Source of the DNA: Acanthosepion lycidas
Taxonomy: Eukaryota; Mollusca; Cephalopoda; Sepiida; Sepiidae
DNA: 64,000 nucleotides
Direction: 5' to 3'
Assembly (NCBI GenBank): GCA_963932145.1
Contig: CAWVQA010000111.1
Location: 21,316-85,315 of the forward strand
Both the position numbers and the translations under genes were made by a program. Shown here in pieces: positions 60,601 to 64,000 of this stretch. Position 1 is the first letter of the stretch. Each line of letters starts with the position of its first letter. The notes under the pieces were generated by a model. It was not told the DNA's origin and ran no database searches. It was given only the letters and a program-made list of their open reading frames with translations.

Positions 60601-63600
60601 CTAGCTGCAAGAGAAATGCCTTAAATTGCCGTTTGAAGCTTCAACTTTGGGTTCCCAGTTCACGTTATTTGGGTATCGAAAAAAAAAGTCGTTTAAGAAT
60701 TGTCATTTTTGGTAGTGATTTTATTAGCCTATTCGATGCACAATGAGTTGGAGTATCTGATAAACCCCACTTCTGGTAGTCTAGCTGCAAGAGAAATGCC
60801 TTAAATTGCCGTTTGAAGCTTCAACTTTGGGTTCCCAGTTCACGTTATTTGGGTATCGAAAAAAAAAGTCGTTTAAGATTTGTCATTTTTGGTAGTGATT
60901 TTATTAGCCTATTCGATGCACAATGAGTTGGAGAATCTGATAAACCCCACTTCCGGTAGTCTAGCTGCAAGAGAAATGCCTTAAATTGCCGTTTGAAGCT
61001 TCAACTTTGGGTTCCCAGTTCACGTTATTTGGGTATCGAAAAAAAAAGTCGTTTAAGATTTGTCATTTTTGGTAGTGATTTTATTAGCCTATTCGATGCA
61101 CAATGAGTTGGAGAATCTGATAAAACCCACTTCCGGTAGTCTAGCTGCAAGAGAAATGCCTTAAATTGCCGTTTGAAGCTTCAACTTTGGGTTCCCAGTT
61201 CACGTTATTTGGGTATCGAAAAAAAAAAGTCGTTTAAGATTTGTCATTTTTGGTAGTGATTTTATTAGCCTATTCGATGCACAATGAGTTGGAGGATCTG
61301 ATAAACCACACTTCCGGTAATCTAGCTGCAAGAGAAATGCCTTAAATTGCCGTTTGAAGCTTCAACTTTGGGTTCCCAGTTCACGTTATTTGGGTATCGA
61401 AAAAAAAAGTCGTTTAAGATTTGTCATTTTTGGTAGTGATTTTATTAGCCTATTCGATGCACAATGAGTTGGAGGATCTGATAAACCCCACTTCCGGTAG
61501 TCTAGCTGCAAGAGAAATGCCTTAAATTGCCGTTTGAAGCTTCAACTTTGGGTTCCCAGTTCACGTTATTTGGGTATCGAAAAAAAAAAGTCGTTTAAGA
61601 TTTGTCATTTTTGGTAGTGATTTTATTAGCCTATTCGATGCACAAGGAGTTGGAGAATCTGATAAACCCCACTTCCGGTAGTCTAGCTGCAAGAGAAATG
61701 CCTTAAATTGCCGTTTGAAGCTTCAACTTTGGGTTCCCAGTTCACGTTATTTGGGTATCGAAAAAAAAAGTCGTTTAAGATTTGTCATTTTTGGTAGTGA
61801 TTTTATTAGCCTATTCGATGCACAAGGAGTTGGAGAATCTGATAAACCCCACTTCCGGTAGTCTAGCTGCAAGAGAAATGCCTTAAATTGCCGTTTGAAG
61901 CTTCAACTTTGGGTTCCCAGTTCACGTTATTTGGGTATCGAAAAAAAAAGTCGTTTAAGATTTGTCATTTTTGGTAGTGATTTTATTAGCCTATTCGATG
62001 CACAATGAGTTGGAGAATCTGATAAACCCCACTTCCGGCAGTCTACCTGCAAGAGAAATGCCTTAAATTGCCGTTTGAAGCTTCAACTTTGGGTTCCCAG
62101 TTCACGTTATTTGGGTATCGAAAAAAAAAGTCGTTTAAGATTTGTCATTTTTGGTAGTGATTTTATTAGCCTATTCGATGCACAATGAGTTGGAGAATCT
62201 GATAAACCCCACTTCCGGTAGTCTAGCTGCAAGAGAAATGCCTTAAATTGCCGTTTGAAGCTTCAACTTTGGGTTCCCAGTTCTCGTTATTTGGGTATCG
62301 AAAAAAAAAGTCGTTTAAGATTTGTCATTTTTGGTAGTGATTTTATTAGCCTATTCGATGCACAATGAGTTGGAGAATCTGATAAACCCCACTTCTGGTA
62401 GTCTAGCTGCAAGAGAAATGCCTTAAATTGCCGTTTGAAGCTTCAACTTTGGGTTCCAGTTCACGTTATTTGGGTATCGAAAAAAAAAGTCGTTTAAGAT
62501 TTGTCATTTTTGGTAGTGATTTTATTAGCCTATTCGATGCACAATGAGTTGGAGAATCTGATAAACCCCACTTCCGGTAGTCTAGCTGCAAGAGAAATGC
62601 CTTAAATTGCCGTTTGAAGCTTCAACTTTGGGTTCCCAGTTCACGTTATTTGGGTATCGAAAAAAAAAGTCGTTTAAGATTTGTCATTTTTGGTAGTGAT
62701 TTTATTAGCCTATTCGATGCACAAGGAGTTGGAGAATCTGATAAACCCCACTTCCGGTAGTCTAGCTGCAGAGAAATGCCTTAAATTGCCGTTTGAAGCT
62801 TCAACTTTGGGTTCCAGTTCACGTTATTTGGGTATCGAAAAAAAAAGTCGTTTAAGATTTGTCATTTTTGGTAGTGATTTTATTAGCCTATTCGATGCAC
62901 AATGAGTTGGAGAATCTGATAAACCCCACTTCCCGGTAGTCTAGCTGCAAGTGAAATGCCTTAAATTGCCGTTTGAAGCTTCAACTTTGGGTTCCCAGTT
63001 CACGTTATTTGGGTATCGAAAAAAAAAGTCGTTTAAGATTTGTCATTTTTGGTAGTGATTTTATTAGCTATTCGATGCACAATGAGTTGGAGAATCTGAT
63101 AAACCCCACTTCCGGTAGTCTAGCTGCAAGAGAAATGCCTTAAATTGCCGTTTGAAGCTTCAACTTTGGGTTCCCAGTTCACGTTATTTGGGTATCGAAA
63201 AAAAAAGTCGTTTAAGATTTGTCATTTTTGGTAGTGATTTTATTAGCCTATTCGATGCACAATGAGTTGGAGAATCTGATAAACCCCACTTCCGGTAGTC
63301 TAGCTGCAAGAGAAATGCCTTAAATTGCCGTTTGAAGCTTCAACTTTGGGTTCCCAGTTCACGTTATTTGGGTATCGAAAAAAAAAGTCGTTTAAGATTT
63401 GTCATTTTTGGTAGTGATTTTATTAGCCTATTCGATGCACAATGAGTTGGAGAATCTGATAAACCCCACTTCCGGTAGTCTAGCTGCAAGAGAAATGCTG
63501 TTTGTCATTTTTGGTAGTGATTTATTAGCCTATTCGATGCACAATGAGTTGGAGAATCTGATAAACCCCACTTCCGGTAGTCTATGGGTTCCCATTCCGT

Positions 63601-64000
63601 TTAAGACTTCCGGTAGTCTAGCTGCAAGAGAATGGAACCCCACTTCCGGTAGTCTAGCTGCAAGAGAAATGCCTTAAATTGCCGTTTGAAGCTTCAACTT
63701 TGGGTTCCCAGTTCACGTTATTTGGGGTATCGAAAAAAAAGTCGTTTTAAGATTTGTCATTTTTGGTAGTGATTTTATTAGCTTATTCGATGCACAATGA
63801 GTTGGAGAATCTGATAAACCCCACTTCCGGTAGTCTAGCTGCAAGAGAAATGCCTTAAATTGCCGTTTGAAGCTTCAACTTTGGGTTCCCAGTTCACGTT
63901 ATTTGGGTATCGAAAAAAAAAGTCGTTTAAGATTTGTCATTTTTGGTAGTGATTTTATTAGCCTATTCGATGCACAATGAGTTGGAGAATCTGATAAACC
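51621..64000 (+). repeat. 180-bp satellite, TTCGATG subfamily with frequent small indels
   Basis: About 69 monomers of the same subfamily, but many are 178, 179 or 181 bp: A-tract lengths vary from 6 to 10, AACTTTGGG becomes AACTGGG, TTCCCAG becomes TTCCAG, and GGGTATC becomes GGGGTATC. Where a monomer loses one base, a 62-codon minus-strand frame opens (for example at 52334, 56642, 57002, 58622 and 59701). These are artefacts of length, not genes. The array continues beyond the right edge. Confidence 0.96.
63497..63680 (+). repeat. Scrambled satellite segment
   Basis: Within about 180 bp, pieces of the monomer are joined out of order. AGAAATGC is followed directly by TGTTTGTCATTTTT (about 100 bp missing). 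After TAGTCTA come TGGGTTCCCATTCCG, then GTTTAAGACTTCCGG, then GAGAATGGAACCCCAC, with CTTCCGGTAGTCTAGCTGC present three times. The normal 180-bp order resumes at about 63660. Confidence 0.9.

Noticed and set aside
51536-63677. Plus-strand ORFs starting MSFLVVILLAYSMHNELEN in the right array
   Set aside because: Same cause: a one- or two-base indel, or the scrambled segment at 63.5 kb, opens a short frame across two monomers. There is no independent coding evidence.
1-64000. CENP-B box in the 180-bp monomer
   Set aside because: I looked for TTCG followed by the CGGG half and found none in the consensus; TTCGATGCAC lacks the second half.

Overview
This is animal nuclear DNA. It is AT-rich, has no operon-like gene packing, and holds long tandem satellite arrays, (TA)n and (CA)n microsatellites, and decayed retrotransposons and DNA transposons. 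The transposon families (Gypsy, a GIY-YIG Penelope-like element, two LINE families, a hAT terminus, a mariner-type palindromic MITE) fit an invertebrate. A mollusc, possibly a cephalopod, is my best guess, but nothing in the window proves it. I see no intact host gene and no convincing structural RNA gene. No long ORF survives; those present are satellite artefacts or transposon debris.

Layout. About 40 of the 64 kb is one ~180-bp satellite, in the same orientation on both sides of a ~22-kb non-satellite island. Left array: 1-9440. Island: 9441-31471. Right array: 31472-64000, broken by a ~2.06-kb LTR-retrotransposon remnant at 34673-36731. The window is roughly mirror-like in composition. 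The outer ends carry a near-identical 'TTCGATG' satellite subfamily. Inside these lie 'TTAGATG' subfamilies that differ between the left and right sides. Next come strongly diverged edge monomers, then on both sides copies of an unrelated ~400-bp repeat (9441-10522 and 29225-30880). A ~172-bp repeat (30880-31471) lies only on the right. Homogenisation therefore falls off toward the island on both sides, as expected when unequal exchange acts on array interiors and spares the edges.

Island content, left to right: a tRNA-like SINE-type repeat pair with a short unrecognised ORF (10.7-11.3 kb); a degenerate Gypsy pol on + (12.3-14.2 kb) meeting a second Gypsy integrase fragment on - (14.9-14.2 kb); an unclassified GC-richer direct repeat (15.4-16.0 kb); a Penelope-like (RT plus GIY-YIG) fragment on + (16.0-16.8 kb) and a second, inverted copy on - (18.5-17.7 kb), with a perfect 30-bp-arm mariner-type palindrome, microsatellites and a hAT end between them; a 6-kb gene-free AT-rich stretch; two LINE 3' fragments on - (25.35-24.89 and 26.17-25.80 kb); a ~227-bp inverted-repeat element (26.57-26.80 kb); and more AT-rich DNA up to the 400-bp repeats.

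The satellite arrays preserve a history of exchange: exact or near-exact multi-monomer duplications of 3, 6, 8, 13, about 15 and about 20 monomers. The most striking is a 1440-bp (8-monomer) tandem block at about 46.9-49.96 kb. From about 51.6 kb to the end, small indels become common and one ~180-bp stretch (63.5-63.68 kb) is scrambled. This may be real array biology or an unpolished assembly end. The whole looks like a centromeric or pericentromeric satellite domain with a retroelement-rich island, but that is inference from architecture only.
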